NCBI GenBank assembly: GCA_942493035.1
Contig: OW818666.1
Location: 1,612,001-1,676,000 of the forward strand
DNA: 64,000 bases
Direction: 5' to 3'
Origin: WRGT01 sp942493035
GTDB taxonomy: Bacteria > Spirochaetota > UBA4802 > UBA5550
The notes under the pieces are model-generated. The model did not search any database, had not been told where the DNA came from, and saw only the letters and a program-made list of their open reading frames with translations. Shown here piece by piece: positions 17,898-27,764 of this stretch; position 1 is the first letter of the stretch, and each line of letters opens with the position of its first letter. The position numbers and the translations under genes were made by a program.

Positions 17898-20800
17898 ATG
17901 AATTTAAAACAGCTTGAATCTGCTCTCTCAATCGAAACAAAGGATAGACTCAACAGTATATTAAAAAATAACACCCCCAGGAAAAAACTTTTTTTAAGAA
18001 CTGCCGCGGATATTTTTACCGATGATGAGATCCATCTTCTTGAAGATTTTATCTCTACGCCCGGATTTTCAAAATTTCTGGTGCGCAGACGGTCTATTTC
18101 AGCAACAAGATTTGAAAACACAATCTCCCTTTTATTCAGAAGAATTGTATCGGGGACAGATCCGGCAAGAACCGGAGAGATTGCAGGGATGATGGGTTCT
18201 GATAAGTATTATGCAGCAGAACGTTCATTCTTTAAAATTCCCGTTGATAGAGACGCATTCGAAATATTTGAATCCTCTTTTATAAAAATCGGTGAACAGA
18301 ACATTGAGGTACTGGACGAATATATAGAATTCTGTCTCTCAGAAGAATATATTTTTTTTAAATCTTCATACAGAACTGAGCTCGATCTTTACAGGGATAT
18401 TTTTTCAAGATTAACAACTCTTCTAATATCAAAAAAAGATAAAAAATTCCTCATGTATGCAGTACGCCAGCTGTTGACAAAACATATTGTCAGGCTTATC
18501 TCTGCGGGATATTTTCTGAAATTAACATCTCCGCTTCTCGATCAGCTATTCTCTATTTTTTATCATCATAAAGATCCCGACACCATGTTTTTGTATCTGA
18601 AACATTTTATGAACCGTTACAGATCTGTAGCACTGAACAATGAAAAAGTTTTAAATACAATGTTTAAACGGTTTGGTGATGTCTGGAATTACTGCGCTGC
18701 ATCTCCGCCGGAAAACCTGGAAGAGTTTAATGAGTTTATGAATCTCTACGGCAATTCAAGAGATGACTTTGAACTATTCATCTGGAATATAGTATTCAGC
18801 CTAGAAACTGATAAAGCATCACGGGCGATTAAGGTCCTTGTTTCTACAGCGTTCAATTCTCTTAAAGGCTTTTACAGTAATGACAGAGCTATTATAAAGT
18901 TTCTGGTAAAAAACATTATTGCAGCTATTTCAGAAATGGATATTAAAAATTTCGCCGCACCGCTCTACGGAATAGTTATAAAACTGTTCCTTGGCCTTAA
19001 GGTAAACCGGGGATTTATAAAAAGAAGAGCGGACTTTTTTACATGGCTCAAAGAGCAGACTTCATCGTCAAGGCTTGAGATGGAGATTATCCGGTTCATG
19101 TTTTTTGAATTTATTTATATTGCGCTTAAACTCGTTCCAGGGGGATTTGAGATTAAGATGACTAAGTTCTGCGACAACAGACACAGGTTTTTTGTAGAAC
19201 ACCTTGACCCTCTCCCTGACGGCAGAACAAAAGTTAATGAAAAGATTTTTTATACCTCTTACACTGAAATACTCCGTATGCTCCGCGAAAACCTCTGGAA
19301 CGAAATGTATGAAAAATTCAAAGATAATACATACACAATAAATGAACTGCGTGCTGTTGCAGAGAGTACCGACAATGAAGATTACATTATAACCGCTCTT
19401 GAAGAGACCGACCCGGATAATCTGAAAAGTTACGCGGCCGGAGTGCTTGGAGTATTCCGCAGTGATCCGGAGAAGACCGGAGATGCAGCAGCTTCCGATT
19501 ACTGGTACAGGGTGTATCTTTCAGATGCTCTGCCATTCTGCCAGAGTGTGCTGATTCCACTTGTCGGAACAATGCAGATCAATGAATCGGGAGATGGAGC
19601 ATATGGTGCTTATACAGACGGCAGGGCAATCTTTCTTCCATATTTTGTAAACTATTTCAAAGATCCGCTGACTCCTTTATCTGAAAACAGAAACCTTACA
19701 TACTATATAGGACTTACTTTTCACGAAGCCGGTCATATTCTCTGCGGATCGTATCATTTAAACTTCAGAGCATGGCTTGCGGAAGTTGAGAGACCCGATC
19801 TGCTACGGACAATAATGAATTTCTTTGAAGACTTCCGCATAGAAAAATTTCTTATGAAGATCAACCCTCATTTTCAGACAGCGGAGATACTTAAAGTTCT
19901 GAACGAATATCTTACCTTTTTGAATTTTGACAAATTCCAGTCTATCAGTTTTGACTTTCTTTTATATATATTTGATGAAGCTGGCGGATATAACAGCAGA
20001 TTAAAATCTGAATCTGCATATATCGATAAAATTGATATGATAATGAACTCAGGTCTTAACAGCGGGAGATTCAGAAGTCTACGGGAACTTGCAGAGTACG
20101 GCATATCAAGACTTCAGAATTTAGATGCTGTAAACCCTTTTGCGGCACATGTTCTTGCAAAGGAGTTTTACGAAATAATAAAAACCTGGCCCGAACCTGA
20201 TCTGGAGGGTGTGGCGGACAGACACAGCTATTCCGGACAGAGTGAAACTTCTTCATCAGAGTCGGGCAGAAGCGACACTTCACCTCCATTAACAACGGAA
20301 CAGCTTGATGATCTTTACAGAGAGTATAATGAAAATCCAGAACAATTTTTCCGGTCAAGTGGGTTTAAAATATTCCCGCAGCTTTTCCCCGATAGCAATA
20401 AAAATGAAGATTCAGGTGAAGGTGATGTATTAGACCGTTTTATGGGGGAACTATTTGAAGAGGAGTACGGACCTGCATATGACGATGCCGGGACAATAGA
20501 TTTTTCGACCAGAACAAAAGCAGATGATCTCATTGCCGAGGAACAGCTCCGTAAGCCTGCAAAAACAGAGAAAAAAAATAAAAAATCAAAGAGTAAAAAA
20601 CCTGCTGTAAAAAACAAGTCAGGTAATGAACCCGATAAAAAAGATAAGACAAAGGAAAAGTCAAAAAAGTTCGTTTACAGCATAGATCCTAAAACAAAAT
20701 CCAGAACACGGCTTTCAGAGATTGAAGAGTTTACATTAAAGAATATTGATCATGAGTTTTTAAAGAGTGCACGCAAATGGGAATATCTTTCGGGAGTTAT

Positions 20801-21521
20801 TGAACAGCAGCTGGCATTTATACTCCCTGCCATTGATGATGAGTCTGACTTTTCATTAGTTGATGGTGATCTTGATATTGATCTGCTTATTGAGGTGATG
20901 TCGGATAAAAAAAGCATTCAGGAGTCACCTGAAGTTTTTGAAATCAGAATTGAACAGAAACGATCTCTTGAGGTTGCAATTGGACTCGATGCAAGCGGAT
21001 CAACTTCATGGCCGATAAATAATGGAACAGAGACAATTCTTGATATTGAAAAAGTTTTTGCCATTATTTTCGGACGTGCTCTGCAGTATATTACAGAACG
21101 TGTAAATGTCTATGCATTCAATTCACTTACATCAACAAATGTTTATCACGCGGAGACCATTGATGCCGTGTCCTCATTTACTTCAAATGCCGGAAACAGA
21201 GATGGAGATTTTATTCGTTACGTTACAGACTCACTTAAAAAAAGCAACGCGGAGGTTAAGTATTTTTTTCTTCTGAGTGACGGTATGCCTGCGGCTGAAA
21301 ACTACAACGGAAAAGAGGCGATGGATGACACTCTTATTGCCATGCGGGAGACTGTGAATTCAGGGATAAGCCTTATTTATTTTAACTTTGATACAATGAA
21401 GAATGAATATTTTGATACTTTCCAGAAAGAGGCCACATATGCCAGATACTTCAGCAGCCCTGACGAGATACTGAGAGCTCTCCCTGAGATGCTTCAGGCT
21501 GTGGCTAGTTCGGTACTTTGA
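17898..21521 (+). CDS. NorD-like protein with HExxH motif and vWA domain
   Basis: 1207 residues. The first 550 are helical, with no recognised domain. A zinc-protease-like motif HEAGH lies at 609-613 and an EDFR motif follows at 644-647; NorD/CobT-like proteins carry related E-D-x-R-x-E segments. A lysine-rich linker (about 890-930) precedes a C-terminal vWA domain with MIDAS DASGST at 1031-1036 and LSDGMPAAENYNGKEAMDDT. NorD/CbbO partners work with MoxR ATPases to load or activate metalloenzymes. The start lacks a strong binding site, so it is likely coupled to the preceding gene. The client enzyme is not in this window. Confidence 0.85.
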   Translation: MNLKQLESALSIETKDRLNSILKNNTPRKKLFLRTAADIFTDDEIHLLEDFISTPGFSKFLVRRRSISATRFENTISLLFRRIVSGTDPARTGEIAGMMGSDKYYAAERSFFKIPVDRDAFEIFESSFIKIGEQNIEVLDEYIEFCLSEEYIFFKSSYRTELDLYRDIFSRLTTLLISKKDKKFLMYAVRQLLTKHIVRLISAGYFLKLTSPLLDQLFSIFYHHKDPDTMFLYLKHFMNRYRSVALNNEKVLNTMFKRFGDVWNYCAASPPENLEEFNEFMNLYGNSRDDFELFIWNIVFSLETDKASRAIKVLVSTAFNSLKGFYSNDRAIIKFLVKNIIAAISEMDIKNFAAPLYGIVIKLFLGLKVNRGFIKRRADFFTWLKEQTSSSRLEMEIIRFMFFEFIYIALKLVPGGFEIKMTKFCDNRHRFFVEHLDPLPDGRTKVNEKIFYTSYTEILRMLRENLWNEMYEKFKDNTYTINELRAVAESTDNEDYIITALEETDPDNLKSYAAGVLGVFRSDPEKTGDAAASDYWYRVYLSDALPFCQSVLIPLVGTMQINESGDGAYGAYTDGRAIFLPYFVNYFKDPLTPLSENRNLTYYIGLTFHEAGHILCGSYHLNFRAWLAEVERPDLLRTIMNFFEDFRIEKFLMKINPHFQTAEILKVLNEYLTFLNFDKFQSISFDFLLYIFDEAGGYNSRLKSESAYIDKIDMIMNSGLNSGRFRSLRELAEYGISRLQNLDAVNPFAAHVLAKEFYEIIKTWPEPDLEGVADRHSYSGQSETSSSESGRSDTSPPLTTEQLDDLYREYNENPEQFFRSSGFKIFPQLFPDSNKNEDSGEGDVLDRFMGELFEEEYGPAYDDAGTIDFSTRTKADDLIAEEQLRKPAKTEKKNKKSKSKKPAVKNKSGNEPDKKDKTKEKSKKFVYSIDPKTKSRTRLSEIEEFTLKNIDHEFLKSARKWEYLSGVIEQQLAFILPAIDDESDFSLVDGDLDIDLLIEVMSDKKSIQESPEVFEIRIEQKRSLEVAIGLDASGSTSWPINNGTETILDIEKVFAIIFGRALQYITERVNVYAFNSLTSTNVYHAETIDAVSSFTSNAGNRDGDFIRYVTDSLKKSNAEVKYFFLLSDGMPAAENYNGKEAMDDTLIAMRETVNSGISLIYFNFDTMKNEYFDTFQKEATYARYFSSPDEILRALPEMLQAVASSVL

Positions 21522-21550
21522 GTTTTTTTGCTGGATTTTTATTTTAATTT

Positions 21551-21806
21551 TTTTTATGATACTTTTTGTATTATTATACCGTCGATACTTTGTAGCGGCA
21601 CAAAGTATCCAAAGGCCGCGAGGGCTCTGCCCTTCGATCCCGGGCACCTCAGGCGGCGGTGCGCCTTTTGTGATTCGGTTCTTTTATTGTTGATAGACTT
21701 TTTGATTTTGTATATTTTTTGTGTTGTTGTATTTTTTAAATCATGTTGCTGGCTCGTAATGGCATCCGTGCCAAACTCGCCTTCGCCTGACGTCGTGTCG
21801 GCTCAA
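21551..21806 (+). repeat. 256-bp direct repeat, left copy
   Basis: Matches 26733-26987 almost base for base over 256 bp, including a perfect palindrome GATACTTTGT-AGCGGC-ACAAAGTATC (21584-21609). A GC-rich core, CCCGGGCACCTCAGGCGGCG, follows, and the unit ends GACGTCGTGTCGGCTCAA. It starts 29 bp after the NorD-like stop. The two copies flank the HicAB/orphan toxin cassette. Confidence 0.9.
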
Positions 21807-21868
21807 CTATATAGTGATTCGGATTTTTATAATTCAATTCGGAATCAGTTAATGCTATTACAATTATT

Positions 21869-22084
21869 TTAAGCATACATAAGTTTTCCGCGAGGTTCCG
21901 GGATAACTCTCCCTTCTTTCACAGCGGTTTCAATCCATTCATCAATAATAACACGAACGTTGCCGAGCGCCTCTTCATAACTCGCTCCGTCCGACATACA
22001 TCCCGGAAGTTCCGGCACTTCAGCCACATAGGCATTGTCCTCATCACTCCAGTAAATAATAACTTCGTATTTATATTTCTCCAT
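21869..22084 (-). CDS. hicB: Short HicB-type antitoxin
   Basis: 71 residues with strong GGAGG before the ATG. It is a HicB fold: YEVIIYWSDEDNAYVAEVPE, LPGCMSDGASYEEALGN, RVIIDEWIETAVKEGR. It lacks the C-terminal ribbon-helix-helix found in the second HicB at 38925, so DNA binding would need another element. It overlaps the hicA-like gene by 14 nt. It probably neutralises the HicA RNase by direct contact. Confidence 0.8.
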   Translation of the reverse strand: MEKYKYEVIIYWSDEDNAYVAEVPELPGCMSDGASYEEALGNVRVIIDEWIETAVKEGRVIPEPRGKLMYA

Positions 22085-22334
22085 CTATTCCTCCAAGTTT
22101 ATAGCGGATTATCAGATTTCTTACCTGCTTAACCTGGTATGGTTTGGCAAGTTTGCCATTCGGCTGAATGTTAATTATTTCAGCCACATTCTCCCTTGTG
22201 AAAATGTAATGATCTCCTTTAACACGCTCTTTAAAATCAAGACGCTGAAGCAGGCTTCGTAAGTCGTCAAAATCTATATTCCTGTCATGACTTCCGGTCA
22301 ATATTTTTAACAATGCTTTTTCAGATCTGCTCAT
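22071..22334 (-). CDS. hicA: HicA-like mRNA interferase toxin
   Basis: 87 residues. Residues about 20-70 resemble the double-stranded-RNA-binding-like HicA fold, with the catalytic His in GDHYIF and the family end KPYQVKQVRNLIIRY. HicA cleaves mRNA and is held by HicB. Compared with canonical HicA (about 60 residues), it has an N-terminal addition (SEKALLKILTGSHDRN). The gene order hicA-hicB is usual. Confidence 0.8.
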   Translation of the reverse strand: MSRSEKALLKILTGSHDRNIDFDDLRSLLQRLDFKERVKGDHYIFTRENVAEIINIQPNGKLAKPYQVKQVRNLIIRYKLGGIDGEI

Positions 22335-22339
22335 TACTT

Positions 22340-22579
22340 CTACCTAATGTAATCAAGAACAACAATATAATAATATTTTGCAACTGTTTTTAATATACTC
22401 AATTCCAATACACGGTTCAAAGATCCGTGAACATATGGATAACTTGATTTGAACATAATGCTATCTCCTTCAACCCACACCGAATAATTACCGCTATATG
22501 GGCTCCTGAACGTTCGCCGCAAATTTACCTTGCCCTCCGATTCTCTTCGGGCATCGGTAAACTTCATATAGCTATGCAT
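22340..22579 (-). CDS. Small hypothetical protein before hicA
   Basis: 79 residues, stop 5 nt before the hicA start, so probably in the same transcript. The sequence (MHSYMKFTDARRESEGKVNL...) has an aromatic, basic character and no membrane segment; no family is recognised. The ATG at 22567 (residue 5) is an alternative start. It might be a remnant of another cassette gene. Confidence 0.4.
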   Translation of the reverse strand: MHSYMKFTDARRESEGKVNLRRTFRSPYSGNYSVWVEGDSIMFKSSYPYVHGSLNRVLELSILKTVAKYYYIVVLDYIR

Positions 22580-22677
22580 TATTCGATATGGGGAACTGGT
22601 TCTGATAGTGAACTTTTATATAAAACATTCTCTTATTCGTAAAACTTCCTGTGTCAGTTAACTTCAGTAACTGCAGA

Positions 22678-23217
22678 TCATTCAAAACTAATGTCAAATC
22701 TATAAATATAATAATCCTTTCCGCTACAATAAATTTGCATACTATAACTATACCCTTTATAATTTAATCCAATAGTAATATTGTTATACTTTTTTTTTCT
22801 TTGTTTATCGTAATATGGATATTCATTATCCCATCCAAAAACTTTGTCCTTATTTTTCAAAAAAACTTCTGTCATAATATATTTAAAAGTATAGGGTGAT
22901 GGCTGATGCCTAAAACGCTCTTTTAAATATGCTTCATCAAAAAGAAGCTTTGTAAATTCATGACCTTTCAATTCTTTTTCAATATTTTTGAAAGTATAAA
23001 CATTATCATGCCCCGAAAAGCTAAAGGCCATTTCTTTTGAGATAATTGTTGCTAACTTTTTTAAATCATCTTTTTTAAAGATGTCGATTATATCATTTTC
23101 AATATATTCACTATCACAAAATTTTGGGACATTAAATGAACCTTCGAGCACTATCATTTCCTTCGAAAAAAATTGAACTATTGAAATGAAAATTAAAATT
23201 AAAATTATTTTTTTCAT
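22678..23217 (-). CDS. Secreted protein, candidate immunity protein for the M23-like tip
   Basis: 179 residues. Strong GGAGG before the ATG and an N-terminal signal-like helix (MKKIILILIFISIVQFF). The remainder is soluble, aromatic-rich and basic in places, with no recognised family. It starts 14 bp after the stop of the orphan cassette. The downstream position, small size and export signal match immunity proteins of polymorphic toxins that act in the periplasm, but this is inference from context. Confidence 0.6.
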   Translation of the reverse strand: MKKIILILIFISIVQFFSKEMIVLEGSFNVPKFCDSEYIENDIIDIFKKDDLKKLATIISKEMAFSFSGHDNVYTFKNIEKELKGHEFTKLLFDEAYLKERFRHQPSPYTFKYIMTEVFLKNKDKVFGWDNEYPYYDKQRKKKYNNITIGLNYKGYSYSMQIYCSGKDYYIYRFDISFE

Positions 23218-23231
23218 CTATCCTCCGCAGA

Positions 23232-26200
23232 TTATTGACCACTCAACAATTTATAAAGAGCTCTTCTATTGCCTTGTAAATTTTTCATATGAAGATGGAA
23301 TCCTGTGGAACACCCTATGAGTCTGTTGGTTTTACCCAAAATTGTACCTGGCTTAAAAATCTGATTCTTATCAGCATTATATATCTCCTTATTCACCTCT
23401 GTTAAGTGACCCATTTCAACCTTTCCAATAATATTTCTATTTTCATCAAGAATATTTAAACGTAATGTTGTACCTTGATGAGGGCTTTCCCCAATATTAA
23501 AGTCATCAACAGTAAATTCCGCATTTGGTCCATACCATGGCATCCCATCTTTACTATTGTAGTTACTATCTAAATCAACTTTGGTTGGATCATCGGTTTT
23601 TTTATAATGTTTTTTATCAGAAAAATCATCCATCTCACTCCACTGCTCTGGATGATTTTCAGCATCATCACCATAATCCATTATATCAACTCTCGCACCT
23701 CTGCTTGGAACTTCCGTTCCATTAACATTTACTGTAGTTTTAGGATCACCTTTATAATCTTCACTATTAACAACTCTTCCCGTTGGTGACCATGACTCAG
23801 AATCCTTCGCATTCTGTTCCGCTGTATTAAATTTCTGCATTTCCTTTGCACCTGGATATGCCGCCATTACCTCCAGTAATGAATAGTCGCCATTGGCAAC
23901 AGCATCCTGAATTATTTCATTTTGAAAATTATTCCATGCGGTGTCATAATCTGCTTGCTGTTCAGGTGTTAATGAAATGCCTTCTGCTTCGAGTTTCTGA
24001 AACATTGCAACTTTATCTTCATTTGGAATTGAATTCCATTTACCACTTTCTTTAACTTCAGTTAACATACTTCCAAATTTATCTTGTATTACAGCTCTCT
24101 GCACAGCGGGGTCATTATCAGTTCCAAACTCACCATACTTAACACCGTTCTTTACACTCTCCGCAAAATTACCCGCTACGTTTGCAGCATAACTTAATCC
24201 TGCTCCGATGTCATCTGCCGCTCTTCCAAAATCCTGTATTGTTCCTGAAAAATCATCCCTGATTGATTTAAATATACCGAATATACCCAAATCCAGATTA
24301 TCCATTGATTTTGCTTTATCCATTGCATTTTTCTGGCTTTCTGTGTTTTTCGTAGCATCCTCTGCCATTTTTAATTTCAGTGCATCGCTCATTAGAGCTT
24401 CATTCAAATAACCTCCGATGGCATCACCAATTGCGTTATTCTGCGCTACCATATCCCAGCTGAATTTATCATCATCTCCCATTAGATTTTTAAAACCGAA
24501 ATTTGCTAAATTCGTTATTGCTCCGCCTCCGAGTCCTGTTGATGTCGTAAACGCTCCGCCCATTTTTCCGGATAAATATCCGGCTGCTGCTCCCCTTAGT
24601 CCGTCTGTCATGCTATCCTTCCAGTCACCAGTGGTTATTCCTCCAGTTAAACCTGATCCGGTTCCATTAACTAACCCCCTGCTCATATCAGACTGCATAT
24701 ATCCATTAGCAATTGTTCCAGCTGCAGCTGTTATACCTGTTCCTGCCCATGTTCGCCAGCTGGTCAGCCTATCTTCATCAACACCTACATGCCCACCTTC
24801 CAGTGTTACATTCGATAACAGGGTTGTTCCTACTGCCGACACAGAGGACGTCACGGCTGCTCCCAGAATTTTACTCCCCCCTGCAGCAACACTTGCCATA
24901 TCTCCTAGTTTACCTGCTCCGGCTCCAAGTGATGCTGTTGCCGCGCTCATCCCCACCTGAAATGCCGCCTGTTTCCAGGTCATTGTTCCATCTGCCATCT
25001 GTATTGCCGAAGTAGCAGCACTTACTGCAACGGCAATCCATACCTGGCCAGACATGCTGGCAGCTATTGATGCCGTCTGGAGAAGATTCGGGCCATGCGG
25101 AACGATAGGCTTAGCATAGAATCCGGCATCCTGCAGTGCCTCCCCTGCCATCCAGTCGCCGTAATATTTACCGAACTTCTCTCCTAACCGTTCATACTCA
25201 TCCTGTTGATGTGTTGAGAATGTCCCGCTTAAGCTGAATACTCCTTCTATCTCACGGCTTAGCCACTCTGTTTCCAGTCCCACATATGTATCTAAGTCTT
25301 CTCCGTCTAAATTGCTATATGTGCTCGTCTGTGTAAAGTCAACTGTTATTCCGCCCAGTCCCTTTATCGGTTTTAAAAATACTGTGCTGTTTGTATAGTC
25401 TTTGTAATCTTTAAAATCTCTGGTTTTAAACTTATCACCTGTTAAGTTACTCTCTACGCAGACTTCTATCTCCCACTTTTTATCCTTCTCTTTTCTCTTA
25501 AACGGCGCTATTCCAAAGGTTTCATTTCTCCAGATGTTGGTATCTACTCCTTTGTAGACACTTTCGTTGGCCTCTATCAGTTGTTTATTAAATCCGGCAA
25601 TTATCTCATTTAGAATATCAACAACCTTTAGGTTTTTCATCACCCCCATGGCGATGCTGTACTCTTTCATCTGCTCTTCGTTATGCCTTAGTAGCGATCC
25701 GTCCAGTCCAAGATTTAAAATATCCGTAAACCCTGCTGTTGTGTCTGTGCTCAGCATGCTCTGCGTCAGTATCCCTATGCTGTCTACGGGATTGTTTCTC
25801 ATCGATTCTTTCAGTATTTTATCTGTGTCTATGCTGAATCCTGAGTTTCCCGGCATTCTGTTTTTCAGATCTTTTTCGTATTTCGATATCCGCTCATCCA
25901 GTCCGCTGTATATCCGTTCCGCGGCCTCTTTTGACGATGCGCGGGATGTCTCCTCTGTCCAGGTATTCATCTCCTGCATTATTCCGCTGTTTACTCCGAT
26001 CCACCACTCTTCTCCGTCGGATATCATCTTCTTTGCGTCAAATCTCCACTTTGACCATCTGCTTTTAAATTCTCCGTAGTTCTCCTGCCACTCCTTCTTT
26101 CCGCGGTTCATTATATAGCCGGCTACTTCGCTCCAGCGGTTTTTTCTTATATCAAACTTGTCCTGCTGCTCTTCCCACAGTTTTTCCTGCAGTGATCTGC

Positions 26201-26327
26201 TTTGTGTAATCAGGGATTCTACTATCATCCCCTGTATCGATTTGCTGCTGCCGTTATTTACATACTCCCTTGTTATTGTTATATACCCTTCTAGTCCTCT
26301 CTGGCGCACCTCTTTATCATCTTGCAA
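23232..26327 (-). pseudogene. Orphan C-terminal cassette of the giant TIGR04388-like protein, M23-like tip
   Basis: The frame of 1031 residues starts at an unsupported TTG and lacks any signal peptide. Its first about 248 residues are nearly the same as residues 2368-2615 of the giant protein at 27765. After position 25581 similarity falls to a moderate level (shared YVGLETE, IAPFKR/MAPFRR, ADGTMTWKQA/ADGQLSWQHA) through about residue 460, then the proteins differ. The last 110 residues resemble an M23/LytM peptidase: GKVEMGHL, PGTILGKTNRLIGCSTGFHLHM. M23 enzymes cut peptidoglycan cross-links. It may be silent storage of an alternative tip, or a truncated gene copy. Confidence 0.65.
25581..26323 (-). 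repeat. 743-bp homologous block, orphan copy
   Basis: Equal in length and nearly equal in sequence to 30243-30985; by eye only about five amino-acid changes over 247 codons. Both copies are read in the same frame on the minus strand. Homology ends sharply at both sides: AAGATGATAAAGAGG at the upstream edge and TTGTTTATTAAATCCGG at the downstream edge (plus-strand spelling). Confidence 0.9.
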
Positions 26328-26732
26328 TTACCTCGGGCGTGCCCCTTCTGCGTCTTTATTTGTTTTATACTTTCAGTATTATTCTTTTCATTCAGTTTTT
26401 CTGCATCAGGGTCAGGCTTTACGTTGCAATCACGCACCTTTGTTATTACGTAATTTTATATGTTTTTATATTTTTAGTTCTAAGGGTTCTTTTTCTGTTT
26501 AATGCAGGTGCGCGATTTTCACTGCAATCCTTCACGCGGTGAGGCGGAGAATTTTGTTTTTATTGTTGATTTTGTTTTCAATGAACTTCGTAGAACTGCT
26601 TCATTTTTTTAATTCATTAATAGTTATGATTTTAAAACCGGATTGTTGTAATTCTCTTTCTTTTTTATTTTATTGATTTTTATTTATGCTTTTTTACTTT
26701 GATTATTGGAATGTCACTGTTTATCTTTTCTA
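26328..26732. other. Non-coding region upstream of the orphan cassette
   Basis: AT-rich and without a supported gene. It has several GTGATTGCAA/GGATTGCAG words with neighbouring GC-rich motifs (minus strand), which look like fragments of intergenic repeats. No signal-peptide coding sequence or promoter for the orphan frame is visible here. Confidence 0.55.
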
Positions 26733-26987
26733 TTTTTATGATACTTTTATATTATTATACCTCCGATACTTTGTAGCGGCACAAAGTATCCAAAGGCCGC
26801 GGGGGCTCTGCCCCTCGGCCCCGGGCACCTCAGGCGGCGGTGCGCCTTTAGTGACTGGATTCTTTTATTACTGATAAACTTTTTGATTTTGTATATTTTT
26901 TGTGTTGGTGTATTTTTTAAATCATGTTGCAGGCTCGTAATGGCATCCGTGCCAAACTCGCCTTCGCCTGACGTCGTGTCGGCTCAA
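26733..26987 (+). repeat. 256-bp direct repeat, right copy
   Basis: Second copy of the unit at 21551-21806, same orientation, with the palindrome GATACTTTGT-AGCGGC-ACAAAGTATC at 26765-26790. It lies between the orphan cassette and the LRR gene that follows the giant protein. Confidence 0.9.
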
Positions 26988-27136
26988 TTTTGTTGTGAGT
27001 GTTTACTTGAACCTTCGAATGTTAAACTAATAAATAGGCAAAGTTATGTTTTACTGCATAACAAAAGAATCCTTCACAAAACCCGAACTATCAAATACAA
27101 CATGACCAGGCAGGTCGCAGAAGAAAAATTAACTAC

Positions 27137-27172
27137 AATGATTAAACCGGATCAGCTTCCGGTTTAATCATT
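27137..27172. terminator. Terminator-like hairpin after the LRR gene
   Basis: AATGATTAAACCGG (27137-27150) pairs with CCGGTTTAATCATT (27159-27172). A T-rich run follows on the plus strand and a weaker one on the minus strand. It probably ends the toxin-immunity transcript on the minus strand. Confidence 0.55.
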
Positions 27173-27207
27173 TTTATTTCATCGAACTTTTGTAGAAAAT
27201 ATTCAAG

Positions 27208-27747
27208 TTACTGTATCTCTTCATCTGTCTCAAGTGTTATATAACAGTCGGGCAGCTTCTTTTTTAGTTTGTCTATTCCTTTCGGTGTTACTTTAGTCCC
27301 ACGGAGTTTAAGCATGTCGAGATTTTTTAAACTCGATAATTCCTGAATGCCTTCATCTGTAACTTTAGTATTAACGAGATCAAGTTCTTGTAGAGATTCC
27401 AGTCCTTTTAAATATTTCATTCCTGAATCATCTACATTGGTTCCTCGTAAGTCTATGCTTTCAAGCTTTACCATTTTGGATAAATATTTTAAACCATTAC
27501 TTGTAATTGTTGTTCTATATAATGAAATTATTCTTAGATTTGGGAAATTAATAATATATTGCAAATCACTGTCATTAATATTATTTTCATCAGTTAGATG
27601 TAAAACATATACATCTCCTTTTTTTTCTCTAACAACTCCGCCTTTGCCTTTAAAATACTCTATTGATTTTTCTTTATCAGAAACAGCAAAAACAAAAGCT
27701 GGTAAAGCAAGTAAAACAACAGCTAAATACATTTTCTTTAAAAACAT
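27208..27747 (-). CDS. Secreted leucine-rich repeat protein, candidate immunity protein
   Basis: 179 residues with AGGAG before the ATG and a clear signal peptide (MFLKKMYLAVVLLALPAFVF). The mature part holds about four leucine-rich repeats of about 24 residues: LRIISLYRTTITSNGLKYL, LESIDLRGTNVDDSGMKYL, LQELDLVNTKVTDEGIQEL, LDMLKLRGTKVTPKGIDKL. It begins 17 bp after the stop of the giant protein and is therefore co-transcribed. LRR proteins bind other proteins; position and export suggest it blocks the tip of the upstream protein, but this is not shown. Confidence 0.7.
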   Translation of the reverse strand: MFLKKMYLAVVLLALPAFVFAVSDKEKSIEYFKGKGGVVREKKGDVYVLHLTDENNINDSDLQYIINFPNLRIISLYRTTITSNGLKYLSKMVKLESIDLRGTNVDDSGMKYLKGLESLQELDLVNTKVTDEGIQELSSLKNLDMLKLRGTKVTPKGIDKLKKKLPDCYITLETDEEIQ

Positions 27748-27764
27748 TTTTTTCTCCTATATTT

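Noticed and set aside
21528..21872. 114-aa plus-strand frame
   Set aside because: It lies in the 256-bp repeat; the same frame recurs in the second copy (near 26883) with different ends.
24418..24960. 180-aa plus-strand frame
   Set aside because: It is antisense to the orphan cassette; its Pro/Ala/Ser richness reflects the Gly/Ala-rich coding strand.
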